Assembly: GCF_000227135.1 (NCBI RefSeq)
Contig: NC_018258.1
Location: 1,042,036-1,106,035 of the forward strand
Length of the DNA stretch: 64,000 nt
Source: Leishmania donovani
Lineage: Eukaryota > Euglenozoa > Kinetoplastea > Trypanosomatida > Trypanosomatidae
Direction: 5' to 3'
How positions within the stretch are numbered: the first letter of the stretch is position 1; every line of letters begins with the position of its first letter. Below, piece by piece: positions 9,294 to 18,561 of this stretch. Made by a program: the position numbers and the translations under genes. The notes beneath the pieces were generated by a model. That model ran no database searches. It was not told the DNA's origin and saw nothing but the letters and a program-made list of their open reading frames with translations.

Positions 9294-12083
9294 TCATCGG
9301 AACTCAAAGATGCCCATTACAGTGCAGTTTGCTGGCAGTTGCAACACCTTCCTCTTCGCAGGATCGCCCGGGTAAGTCGTGGGGGATATCAGATCGTTGC
9401 TGTACTTGGGCGGCACTCCTTTGCGGTTCGAGATGGTGATGTGCGGTATGGGGTTCGCGCAGGGGTAGTGTGCGTCGTCGCGGCGCACGGTGATCGCCAC
9501 TCCGTCCGCATCGGCGACGACAGACTCTAAGGTGAGCGTGACAGACTGACCGAGGAGTTTGGCGAGCGTGACAAATGCCACGGGGTCCATCTCGCCGCCG
9601 AAGTACTTTGTCGTGACGTGGAACTCGCGCTGCACCACCTGCCCTGCAGTGAACTCCGGAGGCACCAATGCGAGTAGCTTCTCTACATCCTGTTGTTTCT
9701 CTATGCCGATGCAGGCGTAAGTCGGGGCGCGCGGCAAGTTGTGAAGATGCGATTCGTATTGGTGAGCCAAGCTGATCGCCTCGTTCACGTCCTCGTCCGT
9801 GACAGGCGGCAGCGTGTGTGTGCCGTTGGCCTGCAGCTTTTCCCATATCATCCGCACCATGTCGCTGAGTGGCGAGGTGACGTCCAGCTCCAGCACCAAC
9901 TCTGGCGGATCCCTTGGCGTCTCGCAGTCACGCACCGCCTTGCGCACAAACGAGCGCGTGCGCGTCATCTTCTCGTCGCGCTCCTGCTGCGTCAGATTCG
10001 GGTCGACACGGATGGACCGGTGCCCGTTCCCGCGGCCGAGCACGCGGGCGATACACACATCGTACAATGCCTTTTCCCCGTCGGGGTGAAACCACGTCAC
10101 CGTCAAGCTCAGCGGTAGATTGTCGTAGTCGTGGTTCATCTTGGCGTCCAGGTTCATCTTGTCGATTATGAGATGCGTCACCGTCGACTCCGCCTGCGTG
10201 GCTTGCCGCAGCAAGGCGAGGAACTTGTCGCGCTTGCCTGCCTCGTCCTGATTCACCCAACGGGGCTGGTACCGTGACGCTTGCAGTAGCACGTAGAGGG
10301 CACGGCTCAAGGTGGACTTGCCACACCCTTGCGGTCCCACGAACTTGATCACATCCAGATCGTGCGTGCCGCTGCCCCACTGCACCGGATCGGGTCGGTA
10401 CTGCCCACACGCATCGCGCAGCTTCGGGTCGGAGTCCATGGCGGTCTGGAACTCCTTCTGGAGAGAGAGCCATTCCTTTCGAAGCTGTAACAATTCGTTG
10501 CGCTGCATGTTTGGCGTGAGGCGCCGAGTCATCTGCAGCCAGGCGGCAAAGTGCAGGAGCCAGGGCATGCGGTTCACCTCCCACTCCTTGAGGTGGTCTC
10601 GCAGCTCCGGCTGTTGCTGGTCTAGCTTCTTCTTGAGCCACGCCTGGAGGCCATTGCCGTTGAGCTTGTGGTTTGTGACGGCCTCTCGCGTGGCGCGCTC
10701 CATGGCGTATGGGTATGACTTTTCCTTCCACAGCCGCACCACCTTTCCACTTGCGTCGGCGCCGTACATGACGCAGCCCTCCAAGTCGATGCGTCGGTTA
10801 ATCGTGCGAACGCGCTGCACGTACTCGGGTGAGCCGTACATGGCCGGAGCGCTGTAGCGTGAGAAGGCGAGCCCAACACCTGCGCAAAGTGCCTCGGCCT
10901 CTGCCACGGGGACACAGAGGCCGTCCTGCCGCGAATGCTGCTGCGCCTCATTTTGCGCATCCGCGGTTTCTTCATGACAGCCACCATCGTCCAGCTCTGG
11001 CGCCTTGTTGCTGGAGAGGTCAGTGCGCCCTGTGCAAGCTGCCTCGAAGGCGTGTTTGCTCAGCGTCACTGCGTAGAACCGCAGCTCGTTGGCACCACTG
11101 TCGACCATGAGATGTTGACTGTCCGAGAAGATGGCCACGAAGCAGCTCGTCCACATCTTCTTGTACAGCGTCTCATGAAACGCACGCGCCTGCGCCGGTG
11201 TTAAAGTGCGGGACGCCACGGCCCGCGCATCGGCATTGGCAGAGGATGGCGCACATCCACCAACACCACCACCACCACATCTGGACGACGCACCACCGCC
11301 TGCGAGCATCGCTTTCCAAAGCCGAGAGATCTTGACCACTTGCGAGAAGTGGCAGCCGAGGCTGCTGTAGTAGTGCAGGCAATCTTCCGAGACGGCGTAG
11401 TCGAGCACAATGTGCACATCCTTGCTCCCAATCACCCAGTAACGACGAGAGGTATCCTCCTCATCAGCGGCGTCACAACTCGCTTGCGAAGCCGTCAACT
11501 TTTCTCCCCTCTTTGCGGGAGGAACAACGAAAGCAGAGAGGTGTCCGCATTCGCCATTCTCCTCCTCCATGGCAATGACGGTCTGCACAGCGTCCGGGTA
11601 ACCGTAGGTGCTGTCTTTGCAGCCAAACTTGCGCAGCCCATCGATAGCACCCACGAGTGAGTAGGTGGGGGTACCGTTTGGCCAATCAGACTTTACGTAC
11701 ACCCGCGCATTGCCTCGCGGCAGACGCTCCCACACATCACGGTGTCGGCTGTAGACGACTTCATCGATTCCACTGATGGTGCGCTCCACAACGACAAAGT
11801 CGCGCTGAGCAGCAGCAGCAGCAGGCAGAGGGAGACGGAAGAGGCGCCCTTTCTCACGACACCGGCTCACATGGGCGAAGCTCGCATCGAACGCGTTGGG
11901 AATGACAATCGACTCGACGTCGTGCTGCGTTTGTTCTCTTTTTCCTCCTGACGTATTCGGGGAGGCGGCCGGCGGCCGGCTGGATGATGAGGGGCCCCGA
12001 CCACCACCACGACCCTGCCGCCCTCGGCCGCCTCGTCTGCCTTTTCCGCCTCGTCCGCTGCTACCACGGAAAGTATCACGCAT
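9294..12083 (-). CDS. TRL1: Trl1-type tRNA ligase-like protein: ligase, kinase and 2H phosphodiesterase domains
   Basis: 929 aa from ATG 12083, the first ATG after a predicted acceptor at 12167-12166. Residues 5-30 are RGG-rich. The ligase/nucleotidyltransferase part shows a GSK motif in YWVIGSKD (215-222), motif IV DLEG (433-436) and motif V with K453 and K455 in VVRLWKEKSYPY. A P-loop, GPQGCGKST, lies at 583-591 and marks the polynucleotide-kinase domain. The C-terminal 2H cyclic phosphodiesterase domain has HVT (822-824) and HIT (881-883). This order matches fungal and plant Trl1, which heals and seals tRNA halves after intron removal; T. brucei has a Trl1 homologue acting on intron-containing tRNA-Tyr. 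One oddity: the expected motif I lysine appears to be Glu174 (see findings). The architecture call is secure; ligase activity is not. Confidence 0.88.
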   Translation of the reverse strand: MRDTFRGSSGRGGKGRRGGRGRQGRGGGRGPSSSSRPPAASPNTSGGKREQTQHDVESIVIPNAFDASFAHVSRCREKGRLFRLPLPAAAAAQRDFVVVERTISGIDEVVYSRHRDVWERLPRGNARVYVKSDWPNGTPTYSLVGAIDGLRKFGCKDSTYGYPDAVQTVIAMEEENGECGHLSAFVVPPAKRGEKLTASQASCDAADEEDTSRRYWVIGSKDVHIVLDYAVSEDCLHYYSSLGCHFSQVVKISRLWKAMLAGGGASSRCGGGGVGGCAPSSANADARAVASRTLTPAQARAFHETLYKKMWTSCFVAIFSDSQHLMVDSGANELRFYAVTLSKHAFEAACTGRTDLSSNKAPELDDGGCHEETADAQNEAQQHSRQDGLCVPVAEAEALCAGVGLAFSRYSAPAMYGSPEYVQRVRTINRRIDLEGCVMYGADASGKVVRLWKEKSYPYAMERATREAVTNHKLNGNGLQAWLKKKLDQQQPELRDHLKEWEVNRMPWLLHFAAWLQMTRRLTPNMQRNELLQLRKEWLSLQKEFQTAMDSDPKLRDACGQYRPDPVQWGSGTHDLDVIKFVGPQGCGKSTLSRALYVLLQASRYQPRWVNQDEAGKRDKFLALLRQATQAESTVTHLIIDKMNLDAKMNHDYDNLPLSLTVTWFHPDGEKALYDVCIARVLGRGNGHRSIRVDPNLTQQERDEKMTRTRSFVRKAVRDCETPRDPPELVLELDVTSPLSDMVRMIWEKLQANGTHTLPPVTDEDVNEAISLAHQYESHLHNLPRAPTYACIGIEKQQDVEKLLALVPPEFTAGQVVQREFHVTTKYFGGEMDPVAFVTLAKLLGQSVTLTLESVVADADGVAITVRRDDAHYPCANPIPHITISNRKGVPPKYSNDLISPTTYPGDPAKRKVLQLPANCTVMGIFEFR

Positions 12084-12165
12084 GAGCTCTATGCGCGGGT
12101 GGAGAAGCGACAGACAAGAAGCAGACGGCCACTAGAGAGATGGTGCCCAATGGTCTGTGTTGTCA

Positions 12166-12211
12166 CTTCATGAGGCGCGAAGGAAATGCGAGGCGGGAAA
12201 AAGAAAAAAGG
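12166..12211 (-). promoter_or_regulatory. Polypyrimidine tract and spliced-leader acceptor of the tRNA ligase gene
   Basis: The minus strand carries a T/C-rich tract (CCTTTTTTCTTTTTCCC and more, 12211-12180) followed by the first AG at 12167-12166. The next ATG is 12083, giving an 82-nt 5' UTR. This supports the chosen start. Predicted by eye. Confidence 0.5.
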
Positions 12212-12613
12212 TGTGACAGGGCAGAACCGAAGAAACACGTCTGGGCAGCGTTCAGCGGAGGGGAACGTCTGCAGTTTCACAACGAATGGCAGCGTCATCG
12301 TTGCAAAAGACGTCCAGCGACCGCGTGCACAGGCTTGGCACTTTCCTGTGCTACGGGGGCTGCGGCAGGCAAACAACCGTACGAGGCGACGCTGCACAGA
12401 AGCAATGTCTCGCAGAAGGCCGCCCACCACTCTGCCGGAAACACGTTGAGCGCATCGTCTCCCGCCAGACAAGTCTTCATGACGGCATCAAAACCGTGGC
12501 AATAAGACAGTTCATGATTGCCACTTACTTCTTCGCCGCATTATTCAGAAGCGACGACACCGCGGAACTGCACGCATCAGCGGCACTTCTATTTTCTCTT
12601 CGCCCCCAGCGTT
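12212..12613. other. Intergenic region upstream of the tRNA ligase gene
   Basis: A mixed-composition stretch between the polypyrimidine tract and repeat family A copy 2. Both strands have open frames, but on the minus strand none looks like a gene. I see nothing supportable. Confidence 0.4.
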
Positions 12614-13331
12614 CATTTCGCTGGCATACAACATGGGTTCACCCTCCACTCTACACCCCCACCCGGCCCGCCACAGGCCCCCATCGGCGTGNNNNNNNNN
12701 NNNNNNNNNNNNNNNNNNNNNNNNNNNNNNNNNNNNNNNNNNNNNNNNNNNNNNNNNNNNNNNNNNNNNNNNNNNNNNNNNNNNNNNNNNGGGTTCACCC
12801 TCCACTCTACACCCCCACCCGGCCCGCCACAGGCCCCCATCGGCGTGGTGCGAAGCATCCGTAGACACAGGCGTTACAGCCATGTGCCAACTCAGCCATC
12901 TGAGAGCACGACCCCCCTGCCTCGAGCTCTGCACACCCCCGCTGAGTAGGTCGCCTCACAGCCGCGCCCACTGTGCTGGCCGCCACCTGGCGCATCCCCC
13001 CTCGGGGTGGCTCAGCCTCCCTCCACCAGCAGGCAGTGTGAGGGACGGGTGAGACGCGCTGGAGCCAAGTCGGTACTTTGCCTATTATATAAACGGGGCA
13101 CATACGTCTTCACTGTCGCAGACCGCTACGACGCAACGCCACCCAGGCCCTGACCGCCGACATCAGCAGCGGTAGATGGCTCTGGCCTCCCCTACGGCGT
13201 AGGCACTAGGCCATGCGACCGGCAGAAGTGGCTCGACATTTTGCAGGAATAGAGGGGTGGGTGGGCTAACTGGCCGCCCCACGCAGAGAGTGGGTGCAGT
13301 GGACGCTGAGATAGCACGCACGGAGGTGCGC
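12614..13331. repeat. Dispersed 0.55-kb repeat, family A copy 2 (SIDER-like retroposon?)
   Basis: Matches the copy at 3400-3927 at both ends. It contains a 99-N gap whose two flanks are the same 57 nt (12635-12691 and 12791-12847). Removing that duplication leaves about 562 bp, the size usually quoted for Leishmania SIDER elements. Both copies contain a conserved TATTATATAAACGGGG stretch (about 13084-13099 here). The element is GC-rich, has no ORF of note, and lies in the 3' flank of the 1049-aa gene. Confidence 0.72.
12692..12790. other. Assembly gap, 99 N, with duplicated flanks
   Basis: The 57 nt before the gap are identical to the 57 nt after it, so the gap probably separates two overlapping contig ends and is not missing sequence. 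Confidence 0.9.
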
Positions 13332-13601
13332 TACCCCCCACATCCCAAAGGAGGAGGGAGACGTGCGCACCGGCGAAAAAAAAAACGACGAGCAGAGCGG
13401 GCAAAGGGCGCGCTAGCGAAGCGGAAGGAGGAGGGGGGACGAGAGTGCGAATTCGGAATCGGAGCTGGAAAGCGCGCATCTGCGCGCACAGGCCGTCGCA
13501 GCCTTGCCGTGGAAGGAGGAGGTGGGGTGAGAAGAGAGGGGGGGGGCATGGGAAGCAGTCGGAGAACAGACGAAGGAAAACGAGCATAGGAGACAATGAG
13601 G
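13277..13601. repeat. 325-nt direct repeat, left copy, flanking a gap
   Basis: Appears identical to 13701-14025 over all 325 nt. It includes the end of repeat A (to 13331) and the following unique flank. An unmerged contig overlap is more likely than a true tandem duplication. Confidence 0.85.
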
Positions 13602-13700
13602 NNNNNNNNNNNNNNNNNNNNNNNNNNNNNNNNNNNNNNNNNNNNNNNNNNNNNNNNNNNNNNNNNNNNNNNNNNNNNNNNNNNNNNNNNNNNNNNNNNN
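13602..13700. other. Assembly gap, 99 N, with duplicated flanks
   Basis: A run of N between two identical 325-nt sequences. It has the same length as the gap at 12692-12790, which suggests a fixed-size scaffold filler. Confidence 0.9.
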
Positions 13701-14025
13701 CCCCACGCAGAGAGTGGGTGCAGTGGACGCTGAGATAGCACGCACGGAGGTGCGCTACCCCCCACATCCCAAAGGAGGAGGGAGACGTGCGCACCGGCGA
13801 AAAAAAAAACGACGAGCAGAGCGGGCAAAGGGCGCGCTAGCGAAGCGGAAGGAGGAGGGGGGACGAGAGTGCGAATTCGGAATCGGAGCTGGAAAGCGCG
13901 CATCTGCGCGCACAGGCCGTCGCAGCCTTGCCGTGGAAGGAGGAGGTGGGGTGAGAAGAGAGGGGGGGGGCATGGGAAGCAGTCGGAGAACAGACGAAGG
14001 AAAACGAGCATAGGAGACAATGAGG
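13701..14025. repeat. 325-nt direct repeat, right copy, flanking a gap
   Basis: Second copy of 13277-13601, directly after the gap. It should collapse onto the left copy if the gap is an assembly artefact. Confidence 0.85.
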
Positions 14026-14685
14026 AGCAGAGGCACATCTGGTGCTGCCAAATATGTCGGGAGAGATCGAGGAGAGGAAGAATAAGGAGGCTGAAAGACA
14101 GAGAGGGGGAGCTTGGGGAATGACACAAGCCAGCACTCCAGATACCGGGGAACATGAGAACGAGGCGTGGAAGGGACCGAAAAGAAAAGAAAAAAGGCAA
14201 GCGGTAAATGAATCTTGCACATACAGTCATCCAGAAAAGCGTGTGAGGAAAGTAAGAGCGGTGAGTTCCCCATTGCGAGGACGCACGTGGAGGAGAGACT
14301 GGGCACATGCAAACACGATGAGAGGAGCACAACAATCCGAAAGGAGGGGGTGGAGGAGGGAGCAAGCAAGCGACAAAATATATATCTGCATCTAGATAGA
14401 TGTGCGCGAGGGACAGTGGTGGGAGGCTGAATAGGGAGAAAGCCAGAAAAGAAAAGCGGCCGTCGATCGTCTTGTATAATACACACAAATCATCCACTTA
14501 AACGCATACAGAGGGAAGGGAGGGAGGGGCAGAGGCAGATGCTGCCTTTCTGGAAACAAATAGGTGAGCAGCAGCAACAAGAGTAACAACCACAACGACG
14601 AGAGGGGGTAGGAAGAGCTACTTGTGAGAAAGGGAGCACTTTAGGTTGCGCTGGAGACAGTAACTATGCAGGCTCAAAGCCATGA

Positions 14686-14719
<34 letters not shown>

Positions 14720-15411
14720 GGCGATACAAGGAGGGACATGCACATGAAAAGGAGACCCCATCCAAAAAACAGCAACACCGTAGAAAGAGTAGAATGTGGA
14801 TAGGCGTGGCAATGTGAAAAAGGAACAGCGATGAGGGCAAGGGACAGACCAAAACAAAATGGCCAGAGAGGTGCGCCATGACGGAGAGAAGAAAAACAGA
14901 GGCGAGTAAAGAAATGAATGAAGGCTGTGTGAGAGTGTAGGGCGAATCCGAATCACAGCAAGAGACAAGAAAAAGAGGTCGAGTCTTTCACGCAGCGCAG
15001 AAGAGTGCAAGAGAGAGAGAGGCGTGCGCGTGTGTTTGTGTGGGGGATGAAGACCAAACACATACTTGTATTCGTACGCAAAGAAGAAAAAAAAAACATA
15101 AAGTGCAGCGAAAGGGTGCCGAGAAAATGAGTGCACGTAGAGACCAAGAATGGAGGCCCCGAGACAATGGAGGAGATGGACAGAGAGGAGGAGGGGAAGG
15201 GGGGAGGAAAGAAGACAAACAAAGGAAAAAGCGTGAGACAACTCTGCGAAACAAGGAGGGAGAATCAGACGTCGTTTCTCAGTTATTCTACCCCTCGAGG
15301 CATCTCCGAGCAACGCCTTCTACATGTGTTGACAGCAGAGAGCACATGCACGCGCCCCCCGCTCCCTCCCCACGTGAGACATTCATGCGTGTGAGCGCCT
15401 TCCAGCGCGCA
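14026..15411. other. Intergenic region, 3' flank of the 1049-aa gene
   Basis: Purine-rich on the plus strand, with an (AC)n microsatellite at 14689-14716. Open frames on the minus strand are the hydrophobic, CT-derived kind and are not supported as genes. Confidence 0.5.
14689..14716. repeat. (AC)14 microsatellite
   Basis: A perfect dinucleotide run of 14 units in the 3' flank of the 1049-aa gene. It is GT-rich in the transcript. Confidence 0.95.
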
Positions 15412-18400
15412 TCAAAAATCGCCGCGGTCGAACATGTTTACGGTGTCCGCAGAGACATTAGAGGCCTTGAAGCATGCGAGGGAGAACCCGGGGTCGCTGG
15501 CCTGCGGGGAAATGTATGAGAACATGCCGAGAGAGTTTTTCACAGATGAGGCCTCGTGCTGCAGATCCATTTTCGCATGGCGAGTCCTTGGAGGTGGTGT
15601 GGCTGAGTTGCCTGCCGCGGTGCAGTCCGAGTCTGTATGAGAGCTCTGGGGATAAGTACCGGATACCCTGCCCGACTTGACTGTGCTCGTTGACGGCGGC
15701 AGAGTCCCCTTCTCAGACGTCGCCACAGTGGGAGACCGCGGAAAGAGGAGAGGTGAGCTGCAGTTCGCCACCGGCGGAGCAGCTGTCGGTGACTTGCGAC
15801 ACTGCGGCGATGTCGGCCTCTGGCTGCTGCCTCTCACCTCCTTCCATAAAGAAGGCGGCACCTTCCTCGAAACATCTTCTGTTTTCCGCTTCGAGCTGCT
15901 CTTGGGGGCGCTGCTGCTGTTGCCGTTGTTGCTGCCGTTGACGGAGCTCACGTGCCGCAATGGGCTGCCCTGGTCCTTTGGTGATGGAGTGGCTATCAGC
16001 GACCCCGCTTGACTGCTGCTGCTGCGCGGATGCTTCTCCGCGCTGCTTTCGAACATGTTTCGCAGCTTTGCCACCATACTGCCCCGCTTCTCTGGGGGAA
16101 GCTGAGAGAAGGAAAAGAGGTCGGCGTCGATGCTCAGCGACTGTGTCACGGACCACCTCTCCTTCTCGGCTGCTGTCAAGTACGCCACGGCAGAGGCCGC
16201 CTGTGCGACCTGGGCAGGTGGGCCGCTTGCAGGCCCTCGACTGCCAGTGCGCCATGCGCTCAGTTCCAGGGTGGAGTCGCCCGTGGCGTCAACGGCGTCG
16301 TCCTCGTTTTGTTTGTGTGTCTGGAATAGGCTGGTGTGTCCGCAGCTGCTCGCTCTCGTATTCGGCTTTGCCACTGTTTCCTGGAGGTTCGAATCAGCCT
16401 CTAGATGGGCTGCGGCGCTGCCCTTGCCGCCTTCGCCGTCATGCGCACGGCCTCCACCGCTGCTGCCGCCCTTTGTCGAGCCAGATCGCAAGGCTGAGTT
16501 GGCACGGTGCTCGGAGGAAGACGCCAGCGGCGAGGAAACAGACCGCTCGCTCTCTTTCCACAAGACTAGACTGTTCAGGTCGACTGGAGACGGTAAGGGC
16601 ACAGTCCTGCCGCGCGCGCGACGCGTCCGCTCCTGGACATGCGTGAGCTTCGGTGACATTGGTGATGCCGGTGCGGCTTTAGTGGTCGGTGAAGAAGATA
16701 TGACGACGTTGGGGGCGGTACTGTCATCGTTTGGCAGCAGACCGAAGTTGCTGATAGAGGCGTCGCTCGGCTCTTCCCGTACCCCATCGACTGACTTGCT
16801 GCCGCTGTTGGCGCTGAGGGGGCGCCTGGAAACTGTCGTGGGTTGCCCCTGCCGCTCACTCGCTGCTGCGAGAAACCTAGGCGGCTCCATCAGCACGGGA
16901 AAGTCTGTCGTGGATGGGAGATCGGCCACGTCCACAGAGCTGGTGCTGTCCGCATGATGTTCCGCCGCTTCCTTGCTGTTGCTGGAACGGCTTCCGTTGG
17001 CAGCGCGGACATCCGACAGCGGAGATGTCGGTGGGGACGCCACTGGTGATCCCTTTTGGGGCACGGCGGCACTTTGGGCTGCCACGCCTGGTGCAAGGAG
17101 GTTTGAGAGGTCAGCCACCGGCGACTCTGAGCGTTGCCGCAGAGGTGCCCGTGCTGCGAATGCAGACGCGAGACTCACAGCACTGGCCAGATCGGAGTCG
17201 CTGATCACGACGGACAGGTCACCCACCACGGAGGACGAATTACTGTACTCCGTGTTCCCCGAGCTGGAGCCGCAGTCGTCGCTGCAGCCGCGCTCGCTAA
17301 TGCTGCGCGTTGAGAAGGGCGAGAAAAGTCCGTCGGATTCAAACTTCGACTCCGCTTCCCGCATCTCATTCCTTGAGCTGGCCGCCAGCGACTCTTGCTG
17401 CCGACGCCGGACAGGCGGGCGCGGGAAACGCGTGAGGTTGATGCCGTGCGACACTCTAGGTTGTGGCATCGTCGAGCGACGGCTGGGGCTCGAGTAACTG
17501 ACGCCCTGATAGTCGCCTCGAGACGAGTCCGTGGCGTCGGAAGGCATGCTTGCGTAGCTGGACGGGAATGATTGCCGTTGCGCTGCGGCGTTAAACATGG
17601 TGCCCGGCTGCAGCGGCGGGGCCGACGGGAGTTGTGGGGATGACAGACAGCTGCGGGTGCCGTTGACACCGATGGTGGTGACCATGTTTGGAGCTGTGGA
17701 GCCCGCGGAGACCAGCAGTGGGCGAGCACTCGTGGGGGCGGCGCCGCTGTTGCTTTTGCTGTTGCCGCTCACGCCGGCCGTCGCTCCGTGGGCGGTGGCG
17801 GGATGCAGCGGGAGTCGACTGCTGGAGCGAATTCTCCGGCTCGTCCGCGGGGGCACTTCATCGGAGGAGGACAAAACACGCGCACTGCTGAAAGCGATGT
17901 TGCTCGCGGCGAGGGGACGGCGGCTGTCACTTATGTCGCTAACAGGTGCACCGAGGCGCCGCGTAGCGTCGTCCGCTGTCGTGGTGGCGCCGAGCAGCGG
18001 CGCATGCGAAAGGTCAGAGGCTGCGACGACTGGGTTGACTTCGTGCCTGGCACCCGCCCTTCGTATTGACGTGGCTGTGGATGATGGGACCAGAGGAAAG
18101 AGGTGCATATCTGCGAGTCGATTCGAGACCGCACCGCGCAGTGCCTGACTTTGCGGCTGTCGCTGCTGCCTCGGTGAAGGGGGCACTTGCGGCAAGAGAG
18201 CGGGAGTGCCATCGCCTTGAGGCACTGGCGTCTGAGCAGTGTTTCGTGGCTTGCTGTGATGCAAAACCCCGTTCTTCGTTCCCGTGGCATTGCTGCCGTT
18301 GAGGTGCGGCATTCTAGCGCCCGCGCCTGTAGGCAGCCCATGTACGTGCTCGCCATCGTGGGCAGCGCCGTTCGAGTCGGGAGTGGGGCAGCGCGGCTTC

Positions 18401-18561
18401 GCCTTGAAGCTCTCGAAGGTGCTGCGATCCTTCAGGTGGGACGTTTTGACGCTGTCCTTCTGAAACGGGTTCGTCTCCTCGCCTGGCACGATGATGGTGA
18501 TGGCAGAGCGGCGACGATGCGCCTTGAACGGCGCACTGATCATGCTCGACTGCCGCTCCAT
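15412..18561 (-). CDS. Hypothetical protein, 1049 aa, Ser/Ala/Pro-rich
   Basis: The ORF runs from ATG 18561, with a second in-frame ATG six codons later. Only two stretches look non-random. Residues 11-62 form a charged block that includes RRRSAITIIVPGEE (16-29) and TFESFKAKPRCP (48-59). Around residues 817-838, LPPEKRGSMVAKLRNMFE looks like a short amphipathic helix of the GS-V-LR-FE type. Everything between is a Ser/Thr/Ala/Pro/Arg-rich, probably disordered tail with many potential phosphosites. The C-terminus (MFSYISPQASDPGFSLACF and after) is again less biased. There is no transmembrane segment or signal peptide and I do not recognise the family. A scaffold or cytoskeletal role is possible but not shown. 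Confidence 0.88.
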   Translation of the reverse strand: MERQSSMISAPFKAHRRRSAITIIVPGEETNPFQKDSVKTSHLKDRSTFESFKAKPRCPTPDSNGAAHDGEHVHGLPTGAGARMPHLNGSNATGTKNGVLHHSKPRNTAQTPVPQGDGTPALLPQVPPSPRQQRQPQSQALRGAVSNRLADMHLFPLVPSSTATSIRRAGARHEVNPVVAASDLSHAPLLGATTTADDATRRLGAPVSDISDSRRPLAASNIAFSSARVLSSSDEVPPRTSRRIRSSSRLPLHPATAHGATAGVSGNSKSNSGAAPTSARPLLVSAGSTAPNMVTTIGVNGTRSCLSSPQLPSAPPLQPGTMFNAAAQRQSFPSSYASMPSDATDSSRGDYQGVSYSSPSRRSTMPQPRVSHGINLTRFPRPPVRRRQQESLAASSRNEMREAESKFESDGLFSPFSTRSISERGCSDDCGSSSGNTEYSNSSSVVGDLSVVISDSDLASAVSLASAFAARAPLRQRSESPVADLSNLLAPGVAAQSAAVPQKGSPVASPPTSPLSDVRAANGSRSSNSKEAAEHHADSTSSVDVADLPSTTDFPVLMEPPRFLAAASERQGQPTTVSRRPLSANSGSKSVDGVREEPSDASISNFGLLPNDDSTAPNVVISSSPTTKAAPASPMSPKLTHVQERTRRARGRTVPLPSPVDLNSLVLWKESERSVSSPLASSSEHRANSALRSGSTKGGSSGGGRAHDGEGGKGSAAAHLEADSNLQETVAKPNTRASSCGHTSLFQTHKQNEDDAVDATGDSTLELSAWRTGSRGPASGPPAQVAQAASAVAYLTAAEKERWSVTQSLSIDADLFSFSQLPPEKRGSMVAKLRNMFESSAEKHPRSSSSQAGSLIATPSPKDQGSPLRHVSSVNGSNNGNSSSAPKSSSKRKTEDVSRKVPPSLWKEVRGSSQRPTSPQCRKSPTAAPPVANCSSPLLFPRSPTVATSEKGTLPPSTSTVKSGRVSGTYPQSSHTDSDCTAAGNSATPPPRTRHAKMDLQHEASSVKNSLGMFSYISPQASDPGFSLACFKASNVSADTVNMFDRGDF

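Noticed and set aside
16381..16400. GGTTCGAAT, resembling a tRNA B box
   Set aside because: It lies inside the 1049-aa CDS and no matching A box or cloverleaf could be built around it. No tRNA was found elsewhere in the window either.
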